Of a stretch of DNA of 64,000 nt, positions 31,657-42,539 are shown piece after piece; position 1 is the stretch's first letter, and every line of letters begins with the position of its first letter. Under the pieces are notes generated by a model. The model had not been told where the DNA came from, ran no database searches, and saw nothing but the letters and a program-made list of their open reading frames with translations. The DNA lies in assembly GCA_949316235.1 (NCBI GenBank), contig OX438744.1:36762778-36826777 (forward strand), in the 5' to 3' direction. The translations under genes and the position numbers were made by a program. The stretch is from Oegoconia quadripuncta (Eukaryota > Arthropoda > Insecta > Lepidoptera > Autostichidae).

Positions 31657-32159
31657 GCCATAATTCACAGTAATAAAAATAACAACTAAAATTAAGTACA
31701 ACTGTTACAACTTATAATAGAGTTGTATGTGTATCTGTACCACAAATGGGCCATCGCTCAGTGTGGATCCTCACCTATAGCGGTAAGACACTGATTTTCA
31801 GCTAGTGCCCTGCGAGAGAAAGCGAGGGTAGGGTACTAGTGCAAAAATTTTTAATAACAACCATAAGTGTGTATTCTATAAAGAACATGTTGTACGGTGG
31901 TGTATAGCAATTGTATGGATCATAATGATACTCGTTTAAAATAATAATTGTCAAAAGTGGGCTTAACATAATTAACTAAATAACTACAACGCGAACGAGT
32001 CAAGATGTCTGTGAGCAGCTAGCGCTAAGCTATTCGAAATGTTGCAAATGCTTTCGGAATATTCTTCTTTTGTATTTCTAGCAGATGTGCTTTAATTAGC
32101 TTCTTGAAAGAAAACTTAGATGTCAGAAGTCGTAACGGTGGAGGGATGTTGTTCCAACA
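31657..32159. other. Unassigned
   Basis: No gene or tail. GGAGGGATGTTGTTCCAACATT near 32131-32152 includes a short palindrome. Confidence 0.35.
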
Positions 32160-32600
32160 TTTCGTCCAATTGAATTCAAAAGCCATTTATTTCACAGGAT
32201 AAAATTGAAAAAGTCACATTTTTTAACTTAATATGTATTAAACTTACTGATTGATTAGGTAATGCTCATCCACAAAGCTGACTCCCCAGAGAACAACGAG
32301 CAAGAAACTCAAGGGTTGCTCTTTATAAATAGGTTTTGCGTTATAATAAATAAATTTCATGCAAATCCGTTAGAACAACAAACAAAAAACATTCGGATTT
32401 ATAATATTATTAATAAATATATGATATTATGGGTATTGTATAATTAGACTGAATATCACCTATGTCTATGCTTGGTAATCATCCAAATAGACTATTTGTA
32501 AATAATCTCTGTTTGATGGTTTATTTTAGGCTATTTATAGGATAATTTCGAATGTATACTGCAACCTTATTATGAAAGCTTATACATTGCCTCTTCTTCT
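32160..32600 (-). mobile_element. LINE-1, older copy
   Basis: The 3' end starts at a TTTATTTCACAGGATAAAAT segment like that at 36840. Family words CAGAGAACAACGAGCAAGAA and CAAACAGAGATTATTTACAA (minus) are worn, and coding is unreadable. Confidence 0.6.
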
Positions 32601-32634
32601 TTTCGAGTCAATTGCAAAAATTATAATGACTTAG

Positions 32635-32700
32635 TGCCTTGACACACAGCGCCGTCAAATACATAACACTAGTCGTTTTTCGTCGAGGGTTAAAATTAAA
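32635..32700 (+). repeat. Repeat Q
   Basis: CAAATACATAACACTAGTCG then TTTTTCGTCGAGGGTTAAA, similar to 14745-14820 but with an A-for-C-type difference in the core. Confidence 0.4.
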
Positions 32701-32884
32701 CTATGTTCTCAAGTACCAAAATTTTAGAGTAATCCGCCAAAATGTTTTATATACAAAGTTAATTTTGCGTTAGGAAAAATATACTTTTTTATTGTATTGT
32801 CTCGTATTTTTATTCCACCTTCGCCCTTCCATCTTCGGACCACTAAGCGTGGGGAGGGATTCCAGTTCGATTCTACATTCATCA

Positions 32885-33084
32885 TCTGAACAGCCAAGGT
32901 TTGGAACTCCCTTCCGGCGTCAGTCTTTCCCGAATCCTACTACCTTGGGATCTTCAAGAGCAGAGTGAATAGGCATTTACTGGGATCGTGTGCTTCATTT
33001 TCGACCACATCGTCACTTTCCATCAGGTGATTGTGGTCAAACGCGAATCCAGTCAATCATAAAAAAAAAAAAAAAAAAAAAAAA
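32885..33084 (+). mobile_element. LINE-3 3' end with long poly(A)
   Basis: Encodes GTAKVWNSLPAS-type end (here TAKVWNSLPASVFPES) and a UTR. Poly(A) of about 24 at 33061-33084 is the longest in the window, suggesting a fairly recent insertion. Confidence 0.75.
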
Positions 33085-33574
33085 GGTGAGATTGTAGTCA
33101 ATAATAAAAAAAACCTGAAATTAGTTGGTCGAAGAACCTATAGGATCGATTCCGGCTATAAAAATATGGGGTTATATTTTTTTTCTTAATTGTTTATCTA
33201 AATAAGGAATGATAAACACCCTACAAGCGGAAAAATAACAGTAACAGATTTCGGAACAATCCTTTATTTTTATTTTGTGTGTATCGGCTTTTTGGTATAC
33301 AAAATATAACCTTGTATAAAATTATAATTTTTCAACTGGACGTAGCTCCGGTTTTTAACCGGCTTCATTGGTACACTTTTTGCTCTGTGATTACCTGTTA
33401 ACCCTATGGTTCATTAAATAAAAACACTTGTCTATCTTACTGTTTGGATCCGACGCGTAAAAGCCGACTATATGACTTTACATAATTTTTTATACCTATG
33501 TTTTGCTTGTACTTTTATATATTCTGTTTTTATTGCAATGTTTTGTAAAATGCTGTCTACTTGCGTGCTTCCTT

Positions 33575-33733
33575 AGCAAAAGTGCCTACTTAGTACATAC
33601 TAAGGTTAAGCTACCTTGATCTGGTTTTTATTACTGTACTGTAGTCTAAATTATTTGTGTTAATTACTTATAAATATTATTTAATGTATGTGTGTGGCTG
33701 GAGAAACAAATAAACGTTTATCTATCTATCTAC
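33575..33733 (+). mobile_element. LINE-4 3' end with (TATC)n tail
   Basis: ATGTATGTGTGTGGCTGGAG, AAACAAATAAACGTTTATC and TATC units at 33719-33733. Confidence 0.6.
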
Positions 33734-34444
33734 ATAAAAAAAATCTATAGACTTGCACCGTGTCCGTGTCGGTATATTTCGAAATTATGAACCATGGACT
33801 TTGTTGTTGTTTGGAGCACTTGGGAAGGGAAAGTCTGCTTTTTCTTTAATGGTACTAAGGATACAAACTTGTGTCATTTTTGTGCCATTAATGGTACTAG
33901 CTAATGACACTGACATACTCGTAAGCCGAACGCTTGTTGTATGTATCTGTCGAATCGTATCAACCCTACAGTTATTCGACTCGCCATTTGTGTAGGTGGC
34001 GTTAGTAGACGGTGGGGCGCTAAATATGCCACAATGATTGGAGGGTTCAAGGTCGGACGATGGCCGGCGATATCGGTCAGTTCGGCCTTCGGACATGATG
34101 GGATAGAGACGACTCGGTTACGGGATAGCGAGTACGATTGTTTGTTTCGATGATTGGACAGGTTTGTTGTTGAGGCGTTCGGCATATCGATTTTGGGAAT
34201 TCGAATGCATTTTGTTACGGACATTTTGATACAAGTTCATGGACATGGTTTCGGGGAGAGCGTGTTAGCGAACGATTATTTGTTTCAAGGATTGATTAGA
34301 ATGTCATTTGCTTCATCCAATTGAAATACAACTTTACGCTGTCAAAGCGCTCCTGTGTACGGAGATTTGAGATGTGAATGTGTTTTCTAATTTTGAAATC
34401 TATTTTCTGCGAAATGGCCTGTTGGATTATGTTTGGGGGCTTTT
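33734..34444. other. Unassigned region with overlapping open frames
   Basis: A repeat F word (TCTATAGACTTGCACCGTG) lies at 33747. From 33753 to 34224, three frames of 80-107 codons overlap on both strands. Composition is more balanced than flanking DNA, but no domain, splice pattern or start context singles out one frame. Confidence 0.35.
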
Positions 34445-34680
34445 GCTGGACTATCTTATCTCCGGACTGACTATCTTATCTCTGACAACCGGAATACAAC
34501 AATGCTATTAACATTGCTGTTTGGCGGCAGATAAGATGGTGGTAGCTAGCCAGACGGACATTAAATATGCCCTACCACCAACCAAACCGAGTACTAAATA
34601 TGTACCACGCAGGGGATCGGACCCGCGACCTCCGAATCGTAAACCCAATGTTGTTTACATTGAGCTACGGAGGCGGTTAA
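34445..34680 (-). mobile_element. SINE-C, 3' part missing
   Basis: Runs from the GACTATCTTATCTCTGACAA word to the head GAGCTACGGAGGCGGTTAAA. A short duplication GGACTATCTTATCTC / GGACTGACTATCTTATCTC sits at its left edge. Confidence 0.8.
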
Positions 34681-34789
34681 AATTTTAAGTTGGTAAATTT
34701 ATTTTATCTTATTAGGTTATTAAGTTCCATGTATATTCTTCAGTTCTGTTAATAAATAAGTATTTGTTTTGTTTCATCGTTTGTAAACG

Positions 34790-34905
34790 CTTCATTATAC
34801 TTTATAAAATTTACAAATTTAATATGTCTACTTAAATAAAAATTAAGTACAAAGGCGGACTTATCCCAAATAGGGATCTCTTCAAGTCACCTAGGTAAAT
34901 GCCAA
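34790..34905 (-). mobile_element. LINE-5 fragment, diverged
   Basis: Minus strand GAAGAGATCCCTATTTGGGA then TAAGTCCGCC and TTGTACTTAATTTTTATTTA. Confidence 0.45.
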
Positions 34906-34959
34906 AAGACAGATTGGCTGGTCGTATTATCACAGTAAGAAATAGACAAGAGTTATTTT

Positions 34960-35405
34960 AATGTAAATAATCTTATTCAGCTGGCGAATTTCATAAAGGT
35001 ATTAGAATTAGTTTCTGCAAGGTTATAAGGTTCCAGTTGATATACAAAATCTTCCTCTCAATAAATTTAAAGACTATAAAACAGAAACTTATTAACAAAG
35101 CATATTATAAAATATCAGACTATTTAGATGATAATCATCCCTGGACATAATCAGATCGTTCGCATGCCAGGCTATTTCACAATTAATAATGAAATATAAA
35201 AACGCTTTTGTAAAATAAAAACCTTTATGTAAACCCAAAGTCTGATTTTAAAAGAGCAACCTTTCCAGTTTCTGGCTTGTTCTTCTCAGGGGAAAATTGC
35301 ATTTTGAACAAGCAGTAGCTTAAAAAAATGTAAAAATGACTATTTTAAGTGCACTCTGTGTACCTACAAAATAAAGCATTTTTGACTTTGAACTTTGACT
35401 TTTGT
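34960..35405 (+). mobile_element. LINE-1 3' end with (TTTGAC)-type tail
   Basis: Codons for KVPVDIQNLPLNKFKD, then a frame change, and KISDYLDDNHPWT with a stop (35150). UTR words and AATAAAGCATTTTTGACTTT follow and the tail GAACTTTGACTTT ends it. The frame break is around the run AAAGACTATAAAACAG. Confidence 0.75.
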
Positions 35406-35904
35406 AACTAAGTATATTGATAACATGAAAAAAAACATGCAAGAACATTTTCATTGAAAAGATAGATGCCTACAACGTTCTCATAAAAAAATCAGAGGGG
35501 TTCTACACATTCACTCACCTAAAGAAGCCACAAGAAATACCTGTTAAAAGTAACAGGTTACTATAACAATCTACAATAGATAACGCTCATCCCTCGATAT
35601 TCTCACAAGAAATTTGAAATTGGAACTGGAATAGCCTCGTTTTAGGGAACCGGTCGGTATTTAACTGGTTTTTTATTAGAGCAGATTTGTCGTGAATTGT
35701 AGGAATATTGAATTGAACTAAAGGGATATGAGGTCACAAATGTCATGGGAATTATGGGAATAATTTCTTCAATTCTGTTACGCGAAGAATTGCACATACG
35801 CTTTGGCGTCCAGAGTTTATGTGTTCCTATAAGACACTAATTAAGCATGATCTCCCTTAGTATTATATTCAAATTATGTCCTATGTTTATTTATATAGAT
35901 TAGT
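35406..35904. other. Unassigned
   Basis: No gene or repeat recognised. Confidence 0.35.
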
Positions 35905-36385
35905 AAAAAGTCGCTCTGACCTGTAAGTCGAAAAGCCTAAAAGCTAATTATAACTACCTAACTAGCTTTCCGCCCACGGCTTCGGTTGCATGGAATCACG
36001 GATATATTTAATTTGTTTATCTTGCGGGAACTACTCACTTTATCGGAATAATAAATTTAAGTTATATTCTACCTATGCACCAAATTTCATCGAAATCCGT
36101 TAATCCGTTTTGCCGTAATAGAGCAACAAACAAACAAACAAACTTTCGCATTTATAATATTAGTTAGATACTTAAATATTACCTATAAGAAATTGGCAGT
36201 TTTATCAATATTTAGAAATTCTCGAAAATAACCGTTATTTAAGCTATTTAGGTATTATTTATAATTAGCTTATAGGCCTTTCGATTGCAGGTCAGAGCTA
36301 TATATTTGATATATGCTGTATTTAAAAAGAAATCATAATTTATTCAATGAGGGCGCCACTGGACAGTATAAACCCTCTTACTTAT
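35905..36385. mobile_element. MITE M1 split by a Helitron
   Basis: Left part 35905-35961 (TCGCTCTGACCTGTAAGTCG, AAAGCCTAAAAGCTAATTAT) and right part 36169-36385, ending GGCGCCACTGGACAGTATAA then ACCCTC, are both M1 in the orientation opposite to 14933-15194. The inserted 207 bases are a Helitron. Confidence 0.6.
35962..36168 (-). mobile_element. Helitron nested in M1 (207 bp)
   Basis: CTAGCTTTCCGCCCACGGCT at the left is the inverted 3' end. TCTAACTAATATTATAAATG (inverted, ending 36168) is the 5' end. Flanking bases are A (35961) and T (36169), the expected target. Confidence 0.75.
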
Positions 36386-36469
36386 AAAAAATAGTAAAAT
36401 TAAAAAAAAAAGTAAAAACAGAGCCGATATCCCTATATTTATTAATTTTGATTTTTTACAATTTATATC

Positions 36470-36694
36470 TTTTCAAGTGGTTAGAAACTCTGACCACTAT
36501 ACCAAAAGGTCGTGGGTTCGAATCCCGCTAGGGGCATATGTTTATATGATGTTTTCATTTATAATGTATGTATGTTAAAATGTATTTATGTAGTATATCA
36601 ACCATCTGGTATGTGGATACCAGATTGTGTTGTGGAACACAAGCCTATGGTTGCTTAAAGTGGAACTAGATGGCATTGTGTGCATGTCCAAGGA

Positions 36695-36730
<36 letters not shown>
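36470..36730 (+). mobile_element. SINE-A, complete body with (TTA)n tail
   Basis: GGTTAGAAACTCTGACCACT, B-box GGTTCGAATCC, TAGTATATCAACCATCTGG, GTGGAACTAGATGGCATTG and GTCCAAGGATATTTATTATT. The first bases of the head are replaced by TTTCAA, and the middle has a duplicated CTGGTAT/ATACCAG palindrome. Confidence 0.85.
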
Positions 36731-36731
<1 letters not shown>

Positions 36732-36834
36732 AATAATCAACGGTTTATAATCAAGTTTATTAATGCCCAGATGGATGGGTTGGTATTAATCGGTGCTCGG
36801 TTATCCAATCGATGGCACATCTGTAATTCAAAAC

Positions 36835-37180
36835 AAATCAAATCAAAATATTTTATTTCATAGGATAAAATTATCACTTGAAAACGTGACTATTAATGTC
36901 CTATACTATGTACTATTATGTACTATTATACTATGTACATTGCTTATCATTGAAATAGTCAGTGATTTTATAATAGCCTTTTGCTAATAATTTCTGTTTT
37001 ATGATTGCTTTAAATTTATTTAAAGGCAAATTTTGAATGTCTACCGGAACCTTATTATAAAAGCGTATACATTGCCCTTTGAAGGATTTACTAACTTCGT
37101 GAAGTCGGCTAACATAAACAGATAACTGGTTCTTATTTCTTGTATTAACATTGTGCCTATCACTATTTTTATAATAATAA
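36835..37180 (-). mobile_element. LINE-1-related 3' end with open C-terminus
   Basis: Minus-strand codons include HNVNTRNKNQLSVYVSRLHE, SFKGQCIRFYNKVPVDIQ and KGYYKITDYFNDKQCT. The 'NTR...L...RL....SF...G..FYNK.P..I' pattern is the standard C-terminal region of jockey/CR1-type reverse transcriptases. It ends at GTGGATAAAT-like bases instead of the usual UTR, so it is a subfamily or has lost the UTR. The first residues of the open frame come from SINE-A. Confidence 0.75.
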
Positions 37181-37181
37181 A

Positions 37182-37376
37182 TGTCCTTTGACATAGCGCC
37201 ATCTAGTTCCACATTAAGCAACTACGCTTGTATTATGGATACCAGACGGTTAAAATATACATAATGAAAACATACACTCGGGTGTTCGTATTCATCATAC
37301 AAGCATATGCCCCTAGCGGGATTTGAACCTGCGACATATTGGTATAGCAATCAGGGTCAATCATTACACCAAATAC
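37182..37376 (-). mobile_element. SINE-A, internally deleted
   Basis: Head at 37318-37376 with GGGATTTGAACCTGCGAC; distal words GCCATCTAGTTCCACATTAA at 37198. It abuts the coding end of the LINE. Confidence 0.75.
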
Positions 37377-37699
37377 CCAACGTTGAGCGTTTGTAATGCA
37401 TGTTACACCCGTATACTCAAACGTTTCTTCAATAACATGCTATGCCTTTCATGTAGTTGATATTCAAAGCGACGGAATGATGTGTAAAGGCCTCTTAAGG
37501 AGGCTATAATCACTATGTTTAAAGAGATACTGAGTCCAATTACTGTACTGCAGCGCACGTGTGTCCTAGTGACGTCTGGTCAGAGAATGACCCATATTTA
37601 ACCTGTAGCAATCTTTAATGTCTCTTTAGGTTGAAATAATTACTCAGAGGTTATGTGTATCTATTTCACTTACCTATTCTCTAACCTTTTAAAATCTGG
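37377..37699. other. Unassigned
   Basis: No gene or repeat recognised. Confidence 0.35.
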
Positions 37700-37937
37700 G
37701 CCCGCAGTCTCGACATAGATAGCAACCGATTTCGGTCGTTAACTCCTAACGATCTTATTCTAAATGTTATAGTGTTCATAATCATATCGGTTTTTGTTGG
37801 AAGTCTGAATCGTAGTTTCAATGGAAACCGATATTTTGATACTAAAGACTCTAATTCTCTAATTAAAATAACATTGTTAGGACTTAGCGACCGAATTCGA
37901 TAAATAACGATCGCTATCTATGTCGAGACTGCAGGCA
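37700..37937. mobile_element. MITE M2 (about 238 bp)
   Basis: GCAGTCTCGACATAGATAGC at the left (37704-) and its exact complement near the right end (37915-37934) form the terminal inverted repeat. The inner parts CGATTTCGGTCGTTAACTCC and, inverted, CGAATTCGGTCGCTAAGTCC extend it imperfectly. CTGG on both sides (37696-37699, 37938-37941) may be a TSD. No coding sequence. Confidence 0.7.
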
Positions 37938-38152
37938 CTGGACTAATGTTTTGTTTATAAAAATATTGGTTGGTTTATTGTATTCGCTAAGGTATGATTG
38001 GAAACTTGGAAGTTACTTTGGCGAGGTACAAAGAGCTTCTTACAACTATTTTTTACTACGAAATTTGTTTTATAATGGAAAGCAGCAAGCTGAATAACAA
38101 TTTCTACAGGGTTTTAATGACAGTGATTATTAGACAGAATTAGTTGGCACAC

Positions 38153-38313
38153 CTGAAATTGAGCAATGTGTTGGTACCCATTAAAATGAGTAATTTGTTT
38201 GGAACCATCAAAATCAGCAACTTGTTGGTATCACTAAAATGAGCAATTTCTTGGTCCACATGAAAATAATGATTGTGTTGGTACCCATTAAAATGAACAA
38301 TTTCTTGGTAGGT
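38153..38313. repeat. Minisatellite, six 27-bp units
   Basis: Units of the form TTAAAATGAGCAATTTGTTG plus GTACCCA are repeated six times with about 60-90% similarity. The unit is a multiple of three, which keeps a minus-strand frame open by chance (38140-38340). Confidence 0.8.
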
Positions 38314-38394
38314 ATACCCAAGAAAATTCACAATTATCACTCTATAGTGAAATTCTAATTACAAAATTGTGAATAGAGCTACTTCATACATAAT

Positions 38395-38730
38395 AAATCC
38401 ATTTATAATTATGCTTGGTATACTTCTACCTATTCCCAAAAAGTATATAATAAGTAATTGTAATATATATTATATAAAAAAAGTACAGAACTATGACCGT
38501 GTTTATCCATAGATAATTTCCTTCTCCGAAATACAAAGAGCCAGCTTAGATTATACATAATGTCACACCTGTTTCCCGTAGGGGTAGGCAGAGACCACAG
38601 ACTTCCACTTAGTTGGAATACATTGACTAACAAATAAATATTTTAAGCCCTATTATTATTTCAGTAAATTTATATTGATAATCACTAAATGATATCATGT
38701 ATCTTACGTTGAAATGAAAGCTTGAAGTAT
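38395..38730 (+). mobile_element. LINE-2 3' end with foreign interior
   Basis: ATGCTTGGTATACTTCTACC (38411) is the last coding piece and GATATCATGTATCTTACGTT then GAAATGAAAGCTTGAAG is the 3' tip. The middle holds a segment TGTCACACCTGTTTCCCGTA / GGGGTAGGCAGAGACCACAG belonging to the repeat at 48930-49062 inverted, so the copy is disrupted. Confidence 0.6.
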
Positions 38731-40247
38731 AAAGTTCTCAAGCAAAATGTATACTTAATTTTTTTTAAATAGAAGTGCGCCTTGACTTTATATTTTATGT
38801 CATATTCATGGGTAGAAACACTTTGTAAACTTTCGTACCATTGCACAACATCCAGTATAACTTTCTGTTCTGATTTACAAGTTGTATAACGCTGACCGCT
38901 TTTTAAATTTTTCGTTAGACGGTCTAGCCATACTAAATACGTACAGCGCCACAGCAGCTGAACTGCCAGGCTCCATAATAAGTGTATAAAATAAACACCC
39001 CACCTATTCCTCTGAGAAATTTGAATTCCGAACGCCTCTCGCCGCCATCTTGTGCAAGACGTCGATAGAGAATAACTAGTACCCGCGTATTTTTTTCAAG
39101 AACGTCTTAAGTTATCCATTTTTACGCTACTATAGCTCTTACGGCGTCACCTTACGTTAGCGAATCGCTCGCGGAAAAATGTTGCTCTATTCCTTCGTGG
39201 GTTTTGAAACAAAACGTTTCAACAGACTCAGCAACATATTAGTTATAAACTTTAAGCGTTTTAACAATACAGTTGGATTTCATATAAACGGCAAGAGAGA
39301 CTTACGACGTTTGTAAACCATATCTCAAAACTATAATAACAATGCATGCGGTTGCTGTACCTCCATCTCGTTTTACAACACGACGTTCCTGCGTATTAGA
39401 AAGGGATAAAAGTATGTGAGTAGTTCCGTGGAAATGGGCGTGGCTTAAATAGTTGGAATAGTGGTGCAAGTTTGGAAGAAGTTTGGAAGAGGGCACGTTT
39501 ATTGGATTTTCGTTCAGCTTCGTTCCGTTTGGTAATGGTGTTCCCATTTCAAAATTTGTCATTAGGATTCCAAGATGTCCGCATTTTGGAAGGATTAGAA
39601 ATATTAGATTTATGACAATTTTTGGAACAGACAAATTACAGCCCGTTTGCTATAAATTTATGTTCTAAATTTCACGATCTGAAACAACAAATTGAGACTA
39701 GCCAGAAGTCAGCACAATTATAAACTAGGAAATCTTATACAAGGTGGAAACGATAAGTGTGCTCAGATGATTATTTCTTATTGAGAGAAATTAAAAAAAT
39801 TTATACTGATATCAAAACAATGTCACCTTATTAACAAAATAACATATATAAACCACCAAAAAAAGGGAAAATTACCGACTTGAGTAAGGACTCTCCTTCT
39901 CTGGAGTGCCATTAGATAACGTGAGACGACTATGCCGGTAAACCCTATTAAATAGAAAAATAATCACCAAAATCGATTAAAAATTGTTGAAATAATGGGA
40001 AACACACATAAAATCATAGAGACGAACATAGTACCTCCTCTTTGACAGTCGAATAAACGCGGTGTGTTTTAAATTTAGTTTTAGTAGAATGAATTAGTTT
40101 GCGGATGGGGCTGTATACCTATGACGCACAAGCTTGCAGTACAAGCATGCAGGCTTCTGTTTCTCGCATTTCAATGAATATTTGCCTATTTGTCTCAATT
40201 AGCGGCACACACAGGTATGTATTGGTGTAAATGACGTCAAACTGGAA
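38731..40247. other. Longest stretch without recognised repeats
   Basis: Composition is more even between 39000 and 39660. Frames of 110 codons (39302-39634, minus) and 61 codons (39483-39668, plus) overlap. A donor-like GTAAGT follows the minus frame at about 39303. No domain was recognised. It could hold regulatory or untranslated sequence of an unseen gene. Confidence 0.35.
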
Positions 40248-41411
40248 GTGAAGTAAAGAAGGGTGAATACAAATACAAATACAAATGATTTATTTGCTAT
40301 TGAATAGGGTACATTTTTAAGGTGTTACGTTATAGTTACATCGCCTATTCAGCCACTTATAATAGCATGCAAATATTTATAAAATCTTAAATCTATTACA
40401 GTCTTAATTAATTATTCCGATATTAAATTCATTTACATAATTGAAATTGATACCATTCCTTACTATTAAATTCATTATCAAATACATTACATAATTCAAG
40501 GCAGTTCAATTCATTAGGATTAATACATTAGATATTTTATACTTCCACCTTATGGTCCAAAAATTCTTTAATTGAATAGAATGTGTATTGGAGACGCCAC
40601 TTCTTCAATTCCATTTTGAGTTTATTAGTCGGGAGTGCTTGCATTGGTTTAGGCAATTTATTAAATATAACTTTTCCCATAAAATAACAGTTTTTTAGGT
40701 AACGTGTACTTTTCGGTACTTCACTAAGCATGAGTCTGTCAGGATACCTTGTGTTTAGTTGAAGTACATCTCTGGCTTGCTTATAAAATTTTTGTTGGTA
40801 CTGTTTAATGAATTTAGCCATTTCAAGTATGTATAAGCAAGGTAGCGGGAGAATATTCAATTTCCTAAAGAGTGGTTTACAGGATACGTCCTGTCTAACA
40901 CCGCAAATTGCTCGTATACATTTTTTCTGCGCAATAAACGCTCTACCGACTTCTGTACTGTTACCCCAGATTATAAGACCATACCTGAGGACTGATTCTA
41001 CATAGGCATGGTAGGCGATTATTGCAGTCTCCCTGGACGCTACACTCTTTAACCTATGCAGTGGGAAAACAAACCTATTACTTTTGTTACATATTTTATC
41101 GATCTGCAATTTCCAGTCTAGCTTTTCATCAATGATTATACCTAGAAACATTGAATTACTGACACCCTGTAGGGCTTCTCCCTTGTAACTTATGTTCAAT
41201 GAATTACATGACGCATTATAATTTATGAATTTAGATTTATTTAAATTTATTTTAAGATTATTTTTGTTTAGCCATTTAATTATTGAATTTAATACCTTAT
41301 TTATGTCAGGTTCGTGTACATCTAATGTCAATTTTTTGTCAGTCTTTACTACTATGGAAATGTCATCTGCAAATAAACTAGTTTCATGATTCGTTACTTC
41401 GGTGAAGTAAA
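40248..41411 (-). mobile_element. 5'-truncated jockey/CR1-type LINE with 10-bp TSD
   Basis: GTGAAGTAAA occurs at 40248-40257 and again at 41402-41411. The right copy starts exactly where RT homology stops, as expected for TPRT with 5' truncation. The 3' end has TTTATT (AATAAA inverted, 40289-40294) and a TTTGTA tandem tail (40267-40287). Nine bases between the tail and left TSD are unexplained. Confidence 0.8.
40537..41400 (-). pseudogene. C-terminal reverse-transcriptase domain of that LINE
   Basis: An open frame of about 288 codons runs from the truncation point to a stop at 40537. It begins NHETSLFADDISIVV: FADD (41362-41373) is the catalytic motif of non-LTR reverse transcriptases. It continues with NLKINLNKSKFI, FLGIIIDEKLDWKLQI, YGLIIWGNST and IAQKKCIRAICG, the usual thumb-region words, and FNKLPKPMQALPTNKLKMEL near the end. 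The N-terminal RT palm, endonuclease and ORF1 are missing, so it cannot move by itself. The frame is unbroken, implying a young insertion. Confidence 0.85.
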
Positions 41412-41580
41412 TGGTCTTACTACAAAACTACTAACGCTTGTTAATTACGTTAGTTGTACACTCTAGATTAAAACACGAGTTTTACTAAAGCTACAACTAG
41501 AGTTTAACCGGTAGAGTTAAACACGAGTTAAACATTTTGTTGCCCTCATACATTAAACCCATACTTTACATTACATTCCA

Positions 41581-41774
41581 TACAATCGAAGATAGATCCC
41601 ACCTCCGCTCTCCTCCCACTGTAACTCCTGTAAGCCAGGATCAACAGTGGTACTCTGCACGGCGCCTACTGAAGGTAGACGGTGCCCTACGTGACTACCT
41701 TGGACCCCAGACTAATTAAAGAAAGAATTTAAGGGTGAAAAGTAGGAAAGAAAGAAAGATACAATCGAAGATAG
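41581..41774 (+). mobile_element. Short retroposed LINE 3' fragment with 15-bp TSD
   Basis: TACAATCGAAGATAG is repeated exactly at 41581-41595 and 41760-41774. The 164-base insert contains GGATCAACAGTGGTACTCTG and ends in GAAAGAAAGAAAGA. Perfect TSDs and a simple GAAA tail show LINE-type retroposition, probably recent. The parent family is not identified. Confidence 0.85.
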
Positions 41775-41949
41775 CGAATTTGATCAACTTTTCTGATAGA
41801 CTATCATCCATCGAACAAGTTTGGATATCGGATGAAAAGAACGGACACTCCTATGAAGTCTGTGGAGTAGTTGATCAACACTTGTTGATGTAGTGTGTTG
41901 AGAAAGTTAAAGCTGAGTCAATACTATGTAGGTTTGGCTTTCTTCTTTC

Positions 41950-42284
41950 TTTCTTTATGCACGACGGGTTCGCACTTGACCTCAATCACACCTGATGTTA
42001 AGTGAAGATGAAGTCGAAGGTGGAAGCGTACTGACCCGGAAACCCCAACACATTTGGGGGACTGGCTACCTTATCTCTGACAACTGGAACACAACAATGC
42101 TATTATCATTGCTGCTTGGCGGCAGATTTAGATAAGATGGTGCTAGCTAGCCAGGCGGACATTTAAAATGCCCTACCACCAACCAAACCGAGTACTTAAT
42201 CATGTACCCCGCTGGGGATCGAACCCGCGACCTCCGAATCGTAAACCCAATGTTGTTTACATTGAGCCACGGAGGCGGTTAAAT
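41950..42284 (-). mobile_element. SINE-C, complete copy
   Basis: All family blocks are present, from TATGCACGACGGGTTCGCAC to the head CATTGAGCCACGGAGGCGGT. The left flank is a TTCTTTCTTTCTTT tract. Confidence 0.9.
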
Positions 42285-42539
42285 ATATATAGGCGGTACA
42301 TATATAGTTATCAAGTTTTCATATAAGAGAAACTTAATTAAAGCGGAGTAAAAGGAGAAAGTTAATATAGAAAAGAACACGCTCTCTAAAATTATGAATG
42401 GTAGAAAACGTGTTCATAAACATAAAAGATTACCTTATTGAATGACAATGATAATGCTGACCGAGGCAGCTTTTTTGATGCGTTATTTAGGTAATTCTTT
42501 TCATTAGATGAAGTAGTTTCGATATCAGTATATAGTTTT

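Noticed and set aside
38153..38313. CRISPR-like array
   Set aside because: The units are contiguous degenerate 27-mers without unique spacers, in an animal genome.
39302..39634. 110-codon minus-strand frame followed by a donor-like GTAAGT
   Set aside because: No recognisable protein pattern, no acceptor on the other side, and an overlapping frame on the opposite strand. Kept only as a note on the repeat-free island.
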